A stretch of 48,282 nt of DNA from a virus, in IMG/VR virus record IMGVR_UViG_3300031884_000037, positions 1-48,282 of that record; one strand, written 5' to 3'. Made by a program: the position numbers and the translations under genes. Shown piece by piece: positions 5,894 through 14,652 of the stretch (position 1 is its first letter; every line of letters begins with the position of its first letter). Below the pieces are notes generated by a model. That model did no database searches and was not told the DNA's origin. It worked only from the letters and a program-made list of their open reading frames with translations.

Positions 5894-6331
5894 ATGTTTG
5901 AAGATGCCAAAAAAGCTATCATGAACTCATCACAAAGTTCTTCTGTGTATGTTGGCGCAGATAGTATTCGTTATAAGAAAAATAAAAAGTGGATGGCAAA
6001 GTATTCAACTGTTATTATTCTACATAAAGATTCTCGACATGGATGCCAAATTTTTCATCATACAGTAGACCTAGAAGATTATGGCAATCTAAAGCAACGA
6101 CTACTGACAGAGGTTCAGTTTGCAGTAGATGCCGCAACTGATATTCTGGAAGTCCTAGGTGGTAGGCATATGTCGGTCCATCTTGATATCAATCCAAATC
6201 CAAAGCATAAGTCTAATGTGGCTGTTAAAGAAGCTCTTGGTTGGGTTAAGGGCTGTCTGGGTATAGATGCACAAATTAAACCTCTGGCATGGGCCGCTAC
6301 TCACGCCGCCGATCATGTTGTTAGACACTAG
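5894..6331 (+). CDS. RNase H-like YkuK/DUF458 family protein
   Basis: 145 residues. The N-terminal VYVGADSIRY is the acidic first strand of the RNase H-like fold seen in YkuK (DUF458) proteins, and the later HLDINPNPKHKSN and a C-terminal AATHAADHVV with Asp and His fit the rest of that site. The family's activity is not well established; a nuclease role is inferred. AAGGAAG precedes ATG 5894. It is the first gene behind the promoter at 5830 and is followed by nucleic-acid genes. Confidence 0.7.
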   Translation: MFEDAKKAIMNSSQSSSVYVGADSIRYKKNKKWMAKYSTVIILHKDSRHGCQIFHHTVDLEDYGNLKQRLLTEVQFAVDAATDILEVLGGRHMSVHLDINPNPKHKSNVAVKEALGWVKGCLGIDAQIKPLAWAATHAADHVVRH

Positions 6332-6342
6332 AAAGTAAAATT

Positions 6343-6810
6343 ATGAAAGTAACTAATCGTGTAGTCAAGATATCTCGTAAAGATGTGTGGAATCTTGACT
6401 ACACGTTAGCACGAATTATTCATCCCGCTCTCATCAAATTAAAAAAGAATAAGCATGGTTCATGTATTGTAGATAACGAAGATGTACCAGAAGAATTAAG
6501 GAATCATAATTCAGGTTTTGATAACGATGAAACTGTACATGATAGATGGAATTGGGCTTTGGATGAAATGATTTGGGCATTTGCTCAAATTTTAAAGCCA
6601 GAAGATTTTCATCATCATAGTGATAATATGACATTAGTTTTCACCCCTAAAGCTGATAAACCAAAATATTCAGAAATGCATATAAATGACCAAGTGGATC
6701 CAAACAAGCCTAAATATTGGTATGATAAAGAATCTGCATTAGAATATGATAAACGTATAGCTAATGGATTGATATTATTTGGCAAATATTATAGAGGATT
6801 GTGGGATTAA
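6343..6810 (+). CDS. Conserved phage protein, unknown function
   Basis: 155 residues, soluble, rich in Trp and His (DRWNWALDEMIWAFAQI, then DFHHHSDN). I recognise it only as a type found in other large myoviruses. The stop overlaps the next start (TAATG). No catalytic motif identified. Confidence 0.7.
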   Translation: MKVTNRVVKISRKDVWNLDYTLARIIHPALIKLKKNKHGSCIVDNEDVPEELRNHNSGFDNDETVHDRWNWALDEMIWAFAQILKPEDFHHHSDNMTLVFTPKADKPKYSEMHINDQVDPNKPKYWYDKESALEYDKRIANGLILFGKYYRGLWD

Positions 6811-7127
6811 TGCCTATTTACAGATTTAAAAATACTGAAACTGATGAAGAATGGGAAGATTATATGGGTATTTCCGCTCGTGAATCTTATTTGGCCGACA
6901 ATCCTCATATAAAACAAATGGTAACTGGATGTGCTATCATAAGCGGAACTGGCGATAGTATCAAACCAGATGCCGGATTTAATGATATGATGGGAAGAAT
7001 AGCTAGAGCCAATCCTACTTCTAAAATGGCAGATACATATGGTGATAAAGGTATTAAGCAAACAAAAATTCGAGAAGTCGTAAAGGCTAAACAGAAAAAA
7101 TTTGGTATCAAAGCTACTACAGATTGA
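6810..7127 (+). CDS. FmdB-like small phage protein without zinc cysteines
   Basis: 105 residues starting MPIYRFKNTETDEEWEDYMGISARE. The N-terminus follows the pattern of FmdB-type zinc ribbons (MPxYxF-x-T-G-x-E-F/W-E), but the cysteines are absent. The C-terminus is basic (VVKAKQKKFG). In related phages the protein is small and uncharacterised. Start 6810 overlaps the previous stop. Role unknown. Confidence 0.7.
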   Translation: MPIYRFKNTETDEEWEDYMGISARESYLADNPHIKQMVTGCAIISGTGDSIKPDAGFNDMMGRIARANPTSKMADTYGDKGIKQTKIREVVKAKQKKFGIKATTD

Positions 7128-7134
7128 ATAAATT

Positions 7135-7800
7135 ATGTCACTTGAATTAATGAAATTTGAAGATTTAGAATGTGAAACTCTACCAACAGGTAGATATTAT
7201 ATCACACCAGATGGTAAAAAATATCCATCAGTGACTACGGTATTAGGTAAAACATCCGATAAAGACCATCTAATAAAATGGAGACTTAAAATTGGAGATG
7301 CAGAAGCTGATAGAATCACTAGGGCCGCTGCAATGCGAGGAAATGAATTACATAGTTTGGCCGAACGATTTGTCATGGGAGAAAAAATAGATCCTAGACG
7401 GGAAAATAGTTTGGCATTAGCTCTATTTGGCCAAATAAGACCTATTCTATTAAAAAATGTTAGAAATATTGTAGGGATAGAAGTTCCATTATATTCAGAT
7501 ACACTTCGAATAGCCGGAAGATCTGATTTAATTGCCAAATTTAAGGGCAAAAGATCGATTATAGACTATAAAACCAGCACCAACGAGAAAAAGAAAGAAT
7601 GGATAGAAGATTATTTTATCCAATCTACGATCTATGCTATCGCATTTAAAGAACTAACTGGGATATCCATTGATCAAGTTGTGATTATCATTGCTAACGA
7701 AAATGGCGATGGTCCATCTGTTTTTATTGAAAATGTATCCGATTGGGTTACAGTCGCACATGAAAGAGTTGACGCATATTATAGCTTGACATCTGAGTAA
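7135..7800 (+). CDS. PD-(D/E)XK exonuclease, MGME1/RecB-nuclease-like
   Basis: 221 residues. Motifs in order: RGNELHSLAERF with His73, GIEVPLYS with Glu116, AGRSDL with Asp131, IIDYKTS with Asp144 and Lys146, and QSTIYAIAF at 178-186. This is the full catalytic set of the RecB/Cas4/MGME1-type PD-(D/E)XK fold, which degrades single-stranded or flapped DNA. In phage it probably acts in replication/recombination or host DNA breakdown. It follows the small FmdB-like gene by seven bases. Confidence 0.85.
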   Translation: MSLELMKFEDLECETLPTGRYYITPDGKKYPSVTTVLGKTSDKDHLIKWRLKIGDAEADRITRAAAMRGNELHSLAERFVMGEKIDPRRENSLALALFGQIRPILLKNVRNIVGIEVPLYSDTLRIAGRSDLIAKFKGKRSIIDYKTSTNEKKKEWIEDYFIQSTIYAIAFKELTGISIDQVVIIIANENGDGPSVFIENVSDWVTVAHERVDAYYSLTSE

Positions 7801-7836
7801 AATTGGAATATAACTCCTAAATAAGGAGACAATTCC

Positions 7837-8016
7837 ATGGCAAACTTTATGGTCGATTTTTATTATTCTAAGAATAATGTTCGTAATCGTCGTCAGCAAC
7901 AGGGATCCAGTGTGGTCCATTTGCATGGGGCTGAATCAGAATTTGCCGTCCAAAGTTACCTAGATCGTCTATATCCTGATGCTAGGATTTCTATTAATAA
8001 AATTTCTTGGAGATAA
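7837..8016 (+). CDS. Small phage protein, unknown function
   Basis: 59 residues (MANFMVDFYYSKNNVRN...). AAGGAG lies nine bases before ATG 7837 and CTAAATA at 7817-7823 may be its promoter box. The basic N-terminal half and a hydrophobic HLHGAESEFAVQSYL segment look like a compact alpha/beta fold. It ends two bases before the glutaredoxin gene. Confidence 0.7.
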   Translation: MANFMVDFYYSKNNVRNRRQQQGSSVVHLHGAESEFAVQSYLDRLYPDARISINKISWR

Positions 8017-8017
8017 T

Positions 8018-8473
8018 ATGCGTTTCATCGTTTATGGAAAAAATAATTGTCAATTTTGTGATAAAGCAAAAGAAGTTCTCACTAATAAGAATTTTGAATT
8101 TACATATATGAATCTTGGAGAGGACTATACCAAAGAAGAGCTTTTAGAATTAGCACCAGATGCTAAGACTGTTCCTCAAATTTGGGTTATATACGAAGAT
8201 TCTTACTATAGACCTATAGGCGGGTATGATTCTTTAGTTGAATATATTTCAGAAATGGATGATCAATATAAATCATTATTTTTTCATGATATGACAAATT
8301 ATTCTCCATTATCGGTTGAATATAACACTGGTTTACACAGTGAACAAGATATGCTTACATTTATATCATTAGATCCATTAGATAAAGATATCGTGGTAGT
8401 GTCTGGTAAACATGGAAAATTTAATCTGAATTATTCAAATGTTATTTCTTATACGATAAGTGAGAGTATATGA
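8018..8473 (+). CDS. Glutaredoxin with an extra C-terminal domain
   Basis: 151 residues. Residues 1-80 are a glutaredoxin: active site C11-Q-F-C14, TVPQIW with the cis-proline, then GGYDSLVEY. Glutaredoxins reduce disulfides, typically recharging ribonucleotide reductase in T4-like phages. Residues about 85-151 form an extension with no family I recognise. ATG 8018 is two bases after the previous stop. The C-terminal half could be a phage-specific regulator. Confidence 0.85.
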   Translation: MRFIVYGKNNCQFCDKAKEVLTNKNFEFTYMNLGEDYTKEELLELAPDAKTVPQIWVIYEDSYYRPIGGYDSLVEYISEMDDQYKSLFFHDMTNYSPLSVEYNTGLHSEQDMLTFISLDPLDKDIVVVSGKHGKFNLNYSNVISYTISESI

Positions 8474-8631
8474 TACAACCGTTGACCAAATGGGAACATA
8501 TTAAAGCTAAAATAGCGGTATGGTTAGTTGTAAATCTAGCGTCCAGAATAAGTGCAATGGCAGTCTTGTCGTTATGCTTAGATATCGGGCGAAAATATGT
8601 TGAAGAAATAGAAATTGGGGATGAATTGTGA
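8470..8631 (+). CDS. Small membrane protein, unknown function
   Basis: 53 residues with one hydrophobic helix (AVWLVVNLASRISAMAVLSL) and an acidic tail. ATG 8470 overlaps the glutaredoxin stop (ATGA) and its own stop overlaps the epimerase GTG start, so it is tightly coupled in an operon. Confidence 0.65.
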   Translation: MIQPLTKWEHIKAKIAVWLVVNLASRISAMAVLSLCLDIGRKYVEEIEIGDEL

Positions 8632-9614
8632 AAGCTATTGTTACCGGAGCAGGGGGATATATTGGCCGAATTCTTTGTAAAATTCTTCATGAATCTGGTT
8701 GGAATGTTGTGGCTTTGGATATTGATAATAAGCCTTTGGACATCATTTCTAATTATGTTTCTCGTGCTTATAATAATAAGCCTACAGGATATGGCAATAT
8801 CAACTTTTGGAAAGCTAAACAAAATAAAGTTGATGTAATATTCCATTTAGGAGCCAATAGTTTGCTTGGCCCATCTGTGACAAATCCTCTTACATATTTT
8901 AAAAACAACAATTCACATTTAACTGAAATGTTGACTGGTATCGTAGAAGGAGTAAATCAAAAAACTCCTATTGTTTTTGCTTCTTCTGCTGCGGTATATG
9001 GTGATGTTGGAACATCACATCTAATCAGAGAAGATTTAGCAGGAAATCCCATCAACCCCTATGGATGGACCAAATGGTTCGGAGAGAAGCTCTTAGAGGC
9101 TGTATGTGCCGCATATGGTGCCAGAGCTATGGCTATGAGGTTTTTCAATGTAGCAGGCTCATATGGGGAATTAGGACAGGATGTTGATCAACCTCATATA
9201 TTGACAAAAATGTCTATGGCCTCTATAAATAAGTCTGAATTCAAGATATTTGGATCTGATTATAATACATATGACAGAACCTGTGTTAGAGATTACATAC
9301 ATGTAGAAGATGTGTGTCGAACTCTTATAGCTGCCGCCAACCATATCATCCTCACTGAATATGGATATTTCGACACATTTAACGTTGGAAATGGTAATGC
9401 ATGCCATAGCTCTAATAAAGAGCTTGTAAAAATGTTTCAGCAGCATTTTCCTTTAACTTATTCGATAAGCGAAGAACGTTCTGGGGATCCTGCGTATCTT
9501 TTAGCAGATACGTTTAAAACCATCACACAATTGAATTATAGACCCAAACACAATTTAAGCGATATTATTAAATCGCATTATAGACATATCGAGGAATTAA
9601 ATTATGAGCATTGA
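8628..9614 (+). CDS. NAD-dependent sugar epimerase/dehydratase (GalE-like)
   Basis: 328 residues, extended SDR family. GAGGYIG at 7-13 binds NAD; SSAAVYG (119-125) provides the catalytic Ser and YGWTK (145-149) the Tyr and Lys; MRFFNVAGSYG matches the GalE substrate region. It probably interconverts a nucleotide sugar, most like UDP-glucose 4-epimerase, though the heptose genes downstream allow a heptose 6-epimerase (HldD-like) role. GTG start 8628 is coupled to the small gene before it. It overlaps the glycosyltransferase by 11 bases. Confidence 0.85.
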   Translation: MKAIVTGAGGYIGRILCKILHESGWNVVALDIDNKPLDIISNYVSRAYNNKPTGYGNINFWKAKQNKVDVIFHLGANSLLGPSVTNPLTYFKNNNSHLTEMLTGIVEGVNQKTPIVFASSAAVYGDVGTSHLIREDLAGNPINPYGWTKWFGEKLLEAVCAAYGARAMAMRFFNVAGSYGELGQDVDQPHILTKMSMASINKSEFKIFGSDYNTYDRTCVRDYIHVEDVCRTLIAAANHIILTEYGYFDTFNVGNGNACHSSNKELVKMFQQHFPLTYSISEERSGDPAYLLADTFKTITQLNYRPKHNLSDIIKSHYRHIEELNYEH

Positions 9615-10614
9615 TCCAAAACTTTGGTCCCGTAATGAATTAAATAAGAATTCTCATGGCGGAACTGAACAAATGGTAGAAGGTCTTATTTCAAGATTAA
9701 ACCCGGAATTTCATGATAAATTTCAGATTATTCCTTCTCGTGTACGAGAATTACATGATGATAGGCTTAGAATTTATTGGGTTCATGATCTACCAATGGA
9801 TAGTGAAACTAAACATCTACAGGATCCTAATAGCAGAAATAGGTTTCATAAGATAGTATATTGTGGTAATTGGCAAATGAACGCATATCAGATGTTGTTA
9901 GGTGTCCCCCAAACTCAGCAATTCTGTGTAATCGATACCGCAATTGATCCATTTCCAGCAATTAATAAACCAGATCCAAAAAAAGAAATACGTTTAATCT
10001 ATACCTCCACTCCTCAGAGAGGATTGAACATCTTGGTGCCAGTATTTGAAGAACTGGCGAAGAAACATCCTAATATAATTTTAGATGTATTTTCTAGCTA
10101 TGCAATTTATGGATGGTCAGAAGCTGATGCACAATTCGAAGAATTATTTGAACGTTGTCGAAATCATCCCCAAATTAACTACCACGGATTTGCTAGTAAC
10201 GAAACTGTAAGACAGCATGTAGCAAATGCACATATTTTTGCATATCCTTCCATTTGGATGGAATGTAATAGTAGATCCTTGATTGAGGCAATGTCATCTG
10301 GTTGTGTATGCGTTCATCCTAATTTTGCAGGATTAACTGATACAAGTGGTGGGTTGACATTACAATATCAATGGGATAATGATCAAAACAAACATGCTGG
10401 ATTGTTCTATAATCTCTTGGATGATACTATTAATCGTCTACAAAATGATAATATGATGCCATATCTTAATTTTGTAAAAACATATGCAGATTTTAGATTT
10501 AATTGGGATAGAGTGTCTTCTCAGTGGAATGCCTTATGCCAATCATTGGTAGCCGAAAACATAGGGAAAGACATTTCTGTAGCGTCTCCAAAGTTCATGT
10601 ATAGGACCGGATAA
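9604..10614 (+). CDS. GT4-type glycosyltransferase
   Basis: 336 residues with a GT-B architecture. The N-terminus has NSHGGTEQMVEGL, the sugar-phosphate-binding start of GT4 enzymes; the C-terminal half has YTSTPQRGL and ECNSRSLIEAMSSG, the E-x7-E donor-site motif. It would transfer a sugar from a nucleotide donor, perhaps to phage DNA, a virion protein or a host glycan. It lies directly between the epimerase and the heptose kinase genes. Confidence 0.85.
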   Translation: MSIDPKLWSRNELNKNSHGGTEQMVEGLISRLNPEFHDKFQIIPSRVRELHDDRLRIYWVHDLPMDSETKHLQDPNSRNRFHKIVYCGNWQMNAYQMLLGVPQTQQFCVIDTAIDPFPAINKPDPKKEIRLIYTSTPQRGLNILVPVFEELAKKHPNIILDVFSSYAIYGWSEADAQFEELFERCRNHPQINYHGFASNETVRQHVANAHIFAYPSIWMECNSRSLIEAMSSGCVCVHPNFAGLTDTSGGLTLQYQWDNDQNKHAGLFYNLLDDTINRLQNDNMMPYLNFVKTYADFRFNWDRVSSQWNALCQSLVAENIGKDISVASPKFMYRTG

Positions 10615-10760
10615 TGACAGAGGATGGACGTAAAGAAGCCAAGCGCAAAGAATATCACGATGAGCTATGGGATGCTACCCCAGATTGTGACGGGGATATA
10701 GTTAATGCCCCCGGCGGCGGGGTAAAATGTACTAAATGTAGAGGTTGGGGTTGTTATTGA
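10614..10760 (+). CDS. Tiny zinc-ribbon-like protein
   Basis: 48 residues. The N-terminal half is a charged helix (GRKEAKRKEYHDEL); the C-terminal half is Gly/Cys-rich, DCDGDI then VKCTKCRGWGCY, like a half zinc knuckle. ATG overlaps the previous stop (TAATG). Function unknown; it may bind RNA or protein. Confidence 0.65.
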   Translation: MTEDGRKEAKRKEYHDELWDATPDCDGDIVNAPGGGVKCTKCRGWGCY

Positions 10761-10769
10761 GGAAATTTT

Positions 10770-11717
10770 ATGATTTTAGCTAAAGCTCCGTTACGGGTTA
10801 GCTTTTTTGGAGGTGGTACAGATGTTCCAGAGTATTATATTAATAATGGCGGTGGCGCTACAATCTCCATCGCTGTTGATAAATTTGTTTATGTGGCTGT
10901 TAGTAAAACTCCGCATCGTCATGTTAAAATTTCATATATGAAACAAGAACTTGTCTATGATATCAATGATATTGAACATGATATTGTCAGAGAAGTTCTC
11001 AAATATTTTGGAATAAAAACAGGTATCGAAATTAATACATGGGCGGATATTCCTACGATAGGAAGTGGGCTAGGTGGATCTTCTGCCTTCACATGTGCCC
11101 TTATTTCTGCTGTAGTAGATTTATATTCTTTTTCTGGATATAATGCATATTCAATAGCAGAGCTTGCCTCTAAGATAGAAATTGAAAAATGCGGATGGAG
11201 AATTGGCAAACAAGATCAGTATGCTTCAGCATTTGGTGGGATGAATTATATCGAATATTCAGAATCTGGATGTAAAATTTCTAAAATTGATGATAATAAT
11301 ATATTGGATAATTGTGTTCTTATTTCAACTGGAATACAAAGAAAAGCCACCTCAATTTTAGATACTGTGGTGTTTGATAAATCGAACCACTTAGATAAAA
11401 TAAAAGATATAGCGCATTTAATTGGAAATTCTAAAGTAGATATAATTCAGTATGGCACAAATTTATCTCATTCGTGGAACCTTAAGAAAAAAACATCATC
11501 CGAAATATCAAACAATATCATAGATGATATTATTGAAACTTGTTATTCCTTAGGCAGTATCGGATGTAAGGTTCTTGGTGCTGGCGGAGGTGGGTATATA
11601 TTAGCCATGATGCAAACAGAAAAAGATCGCAACAAATTAACACAATGTAAGTTTAAAGACACAGTGTTAACAGTTAAAATGGCACCAGAAGGTGCAAAGG
11701 TGGTATATCGTGACTAA
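10770..11717 (+). CDS. hddA: GHMP kinase, D-glycero-D-manno-heptose 7-phosphate kinase-like
   Basis: 315 residues. APLRVSFFGGGTDVPEYY at the N-terminus, GSGLGGSSAF (about 93-102, the ATP loop) and VLGAGGGGYILA near the C-terminus are the three GHMP motifs, and the first is typical of HddA. HddA phosphorylates heptose 7-phosphate at O-1 in GDP-heptose synthesis. GmhA directly downstream makes the substrate, which supports the call. GAGGAAAT precedes the start. Confidence 0.85.
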   Translation: MILAKAPLRVSFFGGGTDVPEYYINNGGGATISIAVDKFVYVAVSKTPHRHVKISYMKQELVYDINDIEHDIVREVLKYFGIKTGIEINTWADIPTIGSGLGGSSAFTCALISAVVDLYSFSGYNAYSIAELASKIEIEKCGWRIGKQDQYASAFGGMNYIEYSESGCKISKIDDNNILDNCVLISTGIQRKATSILDTVVFDKSNHLDKIKDIAHLIGNSKVDIIQYGTNLSHSWNLKKKTSSEISNNIIDDIIETCYSLGSIGCKVLGAGGGGYILAMMQTEKDRNKLTQCKFKDTVLTVKMAPEGAKVVYRD

Positions 11718-12306
11718 ACCTTATCTAGATTTGCATACTTATGCTGATGACCTAGCAGTAGCAATTCATAATATTGATGAATTTGATTTAGATCAAATAG
11801 TTGATATTATGATACAAGCTATGGGATCTTCTAAAACCATATTCACATGTGGCAATGGCGGGTCAGCAGCAATATCTGAACATTTATCATGTGATTGTAT
11901 GAAAGGGGTAGCAACAGATACAGAATTATATCCAAAAATTATTTCTTTAGCATCAAATGTTTCTGTTATGACTGCCATCGCCAATGATATTGGTTATGAT
12001 GAAGTTTTTTCAAAACAAATAGAATGGCAAGGAAGGCGCAATGATGTTTTAATTGCTATTAGTTCATCTGGAAATAGTCCAAATATTTGCAAAGCATTAC
12101 AAACAGCTAAAGCTAAATGTATGAAAACAATTGCAATTGTAGGATTCGATGGAGGAGCAGCATTAGACTACTCAGATGTTTATTTACATATCGAATCTAA
12201 TAATTATGGGATTGTTGAAGATGCAAGCCAAGCATTGATGCATTTTATCGCTCAGACTATCCGTAGAACTCAGAGCGATAAAAATCCAGAGGAGATAAAA
12301 TACTAA
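11710..12306 (+). CDS. gmhA: Sedoheptulose 7-phosphate isomerase (GmhA-like)
   Basis: 198 residues, single SIS domain. CGNGGSAAISEHLSCD, AISSSGNSPN and VEDASQALMHFIA match GmhA, which converts sedoheptulose 7-phosphate into D-glycero-D-manno-heptose 7-phosphate. GTG 11710 is preferred: AAAGGTGG lies upstream, and it overlaps the kinase stop by eight bases. Together with the kinase it forms the first two steps of nucleotide-heptose synthesis. Confidence 0.88.
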   Translation: MTKPYLDLHTYADDLAVAIHNIDEFDLDQIVDIMIQAMGSSKTIFTCGNGGSAAISEHLSCDCMKGVATDTELYPKIISLASNVSVMTAIANDIGYDEVFSKQIEWQGRRNDVLIAISSSGNSPNICKALQTAKAKCMKTIAIVGFDGGAALDYSDVYLHIESNNYGIVEDASQALMHFIAQTIRRTQSDKNPEEIKY

Positions 12307-12779
12307 TGATTACAACAATTGCTTTAGATATAGATGGCGTATTGGCAGATTTTAATTCTGGATATGATTTTTCTAGTAGCACAAAAGAAGAGTGGCAGTG
12401 GAAATTTCCAAAATTTGTTAAAGATGGTGGATTTGAAACCCTTCCTGTTTTACCAGATGCATTCGATCTTATTAGATATCTTCAATCGATAAATCTTAAA
12501 GTTTTTTATCTTTCATCCGCTGGTGGCATTCAACAGGATTTATTCATTGATGTTGCTAAACAGAAAATTAGATGGTTGATATCCAATGGATTTCCATCTT
12601 GGATTCCAGTTATCGTACCTAAAAAAGAGGTAAAAGCTCTGTATGCAGCGCATGATATATTATTGATAGATGATCAATGGAAAAATGTTGACGCATTTAT
12701 CACAGCTGGTGGCAGAGGAATAACTCATACATCCGCTGAACAGACTATCGACTTGGTATCTAACATAAAAGATTTTTAA
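12306..12779 (+). CDS. HAD-family phosphatase (NT5C-like)
   Basis: 157 residues. DIDGVLADFN at 8-17 is the HAD nucleophile motif (second Asp as acid/base), SSAGG is motif II, KKE motif III, LLIDDQWKNV motif IV. It most resembles 5'(3')-deoxyribonucleotidases (NT5C). Its place behind GmhA and the heptose kinase suggests it could instead fill the GmhB step (heptose 1,7-bisphosphate 7-phosphatase), but the Cys/His zinc loop of GmhB is missing. ATG overlaps the previous stop. Confidence 0.8.
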   Translation: MITTIALDIDGVLADFNSGYDFSSSTKEEWQWKFPKFVKDGGFETLPVLPDAFDLIRYLQSINLKVFYLSSAGGIQQDLFIDVAKQKIRWLISNGFPSWIPVIVPKKEVKALYAAHDILLIDDQWKNVDAFITAGGRGITHTSAEQTIDLVSNIKDF

Positions 12780-12787
12780 ATTTAGGC

Positions 12788-12815
12788 TTGACTTAGTTTT
12801 ATAAACGTCTATAAA
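12788..12815 (+). promoter_or_regulatory. Sigma70-type promoter
   Basis: TTGACT at 12788-12793, 16-base spacer, TATAAA at 12810-12815. It opens the 12840-16421 block after the sugar operon. Confidence 0.7.
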
Positions 12816-12839
12816 GGCTTCAACACAAAGGAGATCTTT

Positions 12840-13181
12840 ATGGGCGTTTATTGCTACACTCGTCGGAAAGATGTTAAGGTCACAGAAGAAGGCATTGAAA
12901 TTGTACGATTTGACTATGCTTATAAATGTTCTGGATGGTATAATACCGACTATCAGCGTAGAATAGCAATTATGCATAGCCATGCTGAACGGGCGACAGA
13001 TGCTACATCTCATGTTAAATATGGTGTACTTGGAAGTTGGACCTATGCCTGTGAGAAAGAAGGTCTTAGTATTTTTGAAATAGATCCTGATGAAGAGGCA
13101 ATTATTGATAATAATATCGGTAATTATGTTGGGATTTTGCGTAAAAATGGCCGTAAACTTATTATAGAATGGAACGATTAA
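12840..13181 (+). CDS. Phage early-type protein, unknown function
   Basis: 113 residues, soluble, Cys and Tyr rich near the N-terminus (MGVYCYTRRKDV), strand-rich. AAAGGAG sits at ideal spacing behind a strong promoter, suggesting high early expression. No family recognised. Confidence 0.7.
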   Translation: MGVYCYTRRKDVKVTEEGIEIVRFDYAYKCSGWYNTDYQRRIAIMHSHAERATDATSHVKYGVLGSWTYACEKEGLSIFEIDPDEEAIIDNNIGNYVGILRKNGRKLIIEWND

Positions 13182-13183
13182 TC

Positions 13184-13435
13184 ATGGTAGATATTGAACA
13201 ATTGATGAAAAAGTCTGATAGCCTACGTAAAATTATTCATGAAGAAATTCTGGTGTTTCTTGGTGGAGCTAACGCCAAAAATCTTACTCCTGAATCGTCA
13301 TTTATTATTGCAGATGCACTTAGCGATATTGTTGGTTGGTATGCAAGTGTTATCAATGTGATCGATCCAAATCTAACAACTATGTTGAGGGTAATGATTG
13401 AAAGAGCGATTAAAGAAGGTGAAAATAGGATTTGA
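13184..13435 (+). CDS. Small helical phage protein, paralogue of 14334
   Basis: 83 residues from ATG 13184 (MVDIEQLMKKSD). An in-frame ATG at 13169 overlaps the previous gene and is less likely. The second half (SFIIADALSDIVGWYASVINVIDPNLTTML) parallels the gene at 14334 (GIISSALTWKIEGVVYTLAIQGGAKTL), so the two look like distant duplicates. Function unknown. Confidence 0.6.
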   Translation: MVDIEQLMKKSDSLRKIIHEEILVFLGGANAKNLTPESSFIIADALSDIVGWYASVINVIDPNLTTMLRVMIERAIKEGENRI

Positions 13436-13460
13436 CATCTATCGCTAATTAGGTTATATA
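13432..13460 (+). promoter_or_regulatory. Sigma70-type promoter
   Basis: TTGACA at 13432-13437, 17-base spacer, TATATA at 13455-13460, 28 bases before ATG 13488. Confidence 0.75.
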
Positions 13461-13487
13461 TTTTCACATCAAATTGAGGATTATATT

Positions 13488-14321
13488 ATGTCACATTTTA
13501 GTCTACTGGTAATCACACCCACTAAGCCTACCCAAATGGAGCTGGAAACCATTCTTGCGCCTTGGCATGAATTTGAATGTACAGGGTTAGATGATCAATA
13601 TGTCAAAGATATCGACATTACGGCTGAGGCTAGGGCAGAATTTAAAGCTCATAATTCATCTCCTGATAATACCAAAATGACATTTGTTGAATTTCTTTCG
13701 TATTATTATGGAGATGATATAAATGAAAATGGTAAGTATTATCGATTCACCCGTAAATCAAACGGTCACATTAATCGAGTTATTCATCGAACCAATCCTA
13801 ATAAAAAATGGGATTGGTGGGTTGTCGGTGGTCGATGGGGTGGACATATTGCCATGGACAAATCAACTAAAGGTGCCATCAATATTGTAAAGATTCGTGA
13901 TGATGCTGAAGCGTCTGCTAGAATTAAATGGAAAAAATTTCACACAATTCGTGATGGCCGAGTGCTTCCAACTTATAATTATATTTTGTTGGAAAATGAT
14001 TATAATCATGATAAGGCTAGACAAATCTTCTCATCTTCTCCAGTGATTATGGATCTTAATGCATCTGAAGAATTCAGGTGGGATAGAAATTATGAATCAT
14101 ATTCAGTAACTGAAGATGAATACGCTAGTAATGCTAGGGCAGCAGCCTTTACAACTTTTGCTGTTGTAAAGGATGGAACTTGGTTCGAACGGGGAGAAAT
14201 GGGTTGGTTTGGCAGCGTTTCTAACGAAATGAGTAAAACCGAGTGGTACAATTGGTACGCAGACCTTATTAATAAAACACCATCAGACCAGTGGTTTACT
14301 GTGGTCGATTGTCACATTTAA
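13488..14321 (+). CDS. Conserved phage protein, unknown function
   Basis: 277 residues, Trp-rich (KKWDWWVVGGRWGGHI, RGEMGWFGSVSNEM). The same pattern of WWVVGGRWGG followed by GEMGWFG occurs in a family of proteins from many unrelated phages, none with known function that I can name. It has its own promoter and the shared TTATATTATG leader. Possibly a host-takeover factor, which is inference. Confidence 0.75.
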   Translation: MSHFSLLVITPTKPTQMELETILAPWHEFECTGLDDQYVKDIDITAEARAEFKAHNSSPDNTKMTFVEFLSYYYGDDINENGKYYRFTRKSNGHINRVIHRTNPNKKWDWWVVGGRWGGHIAMDKSTKGAINIVKIRDDAEASARIKWKKFHTIRDGRVLPTYNYILLENDYNHDKARQIFSSSPVIMDLNASEEFRWDRNYESYSVTEDEYASNARAAAFTTFAVVKDGTWFERGEMGWFGSVSNEMSKTEWYNWYADLINKTPSDQWFTVVDCHI

Positions 14322-14333
14322 GGAAATTATATT

Positions 14334-14633
14334 ATGAATAAAATAAAAACCGAACGACTAGATGATCTTCATAATTATATTATAGAATTGGTAGCCGAGC
14401 TTACAAAGACAACTGATTCCTATTTTAAATCTCATGATGACTTGACAACCACAGAAAAATTTGGTATTATATCTTCAGCGTTAACATGGAAGATAGAAGG
14501 AGTTGTATATACTTTGGCCATTCAAGGTGGAGCTAAAACATTAGTTCCAGCATATATTGACCTAATTCAACACCGTATAAATTCTGGTGTGGATCAAGCT
14601 CTTCGAGAAATGAAGAACGTTACTATTAATTAA
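14334..14633 (+). CDS. Small helical phage protein, paralogue of 13184
   Basis: 99 residues, alpha-helical throughout (LHNYIIELVAELTK, FGIISSALTWKIEG, LIQHRINSGVDQALREM). Related in layout to the gene at 13184. The leader AAGGAAATTATATTATG is shared with the neighbours. Function unknown. Confidence 0.7.
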   Translation: MNKIKTERLDDLHNYIIELVAELTKTTDSYFKSHDDLTTTEKFGIISSALTWKIEGVVYTLAIQGGAKTLVPAYIDLIQHRINSGVDQALREMKNVTIN

Positions 14634-14652
14634 ATTTTGAAGGAATTATATT

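Noticed and set aside
12306-12779. Firm GmhB call for the HAD protein
   Set aside because: Context suggests it, but the GmhB zinc-loop Cys/His residues are missing and motif I is closer to NT5C deoxyribonucleotidases.
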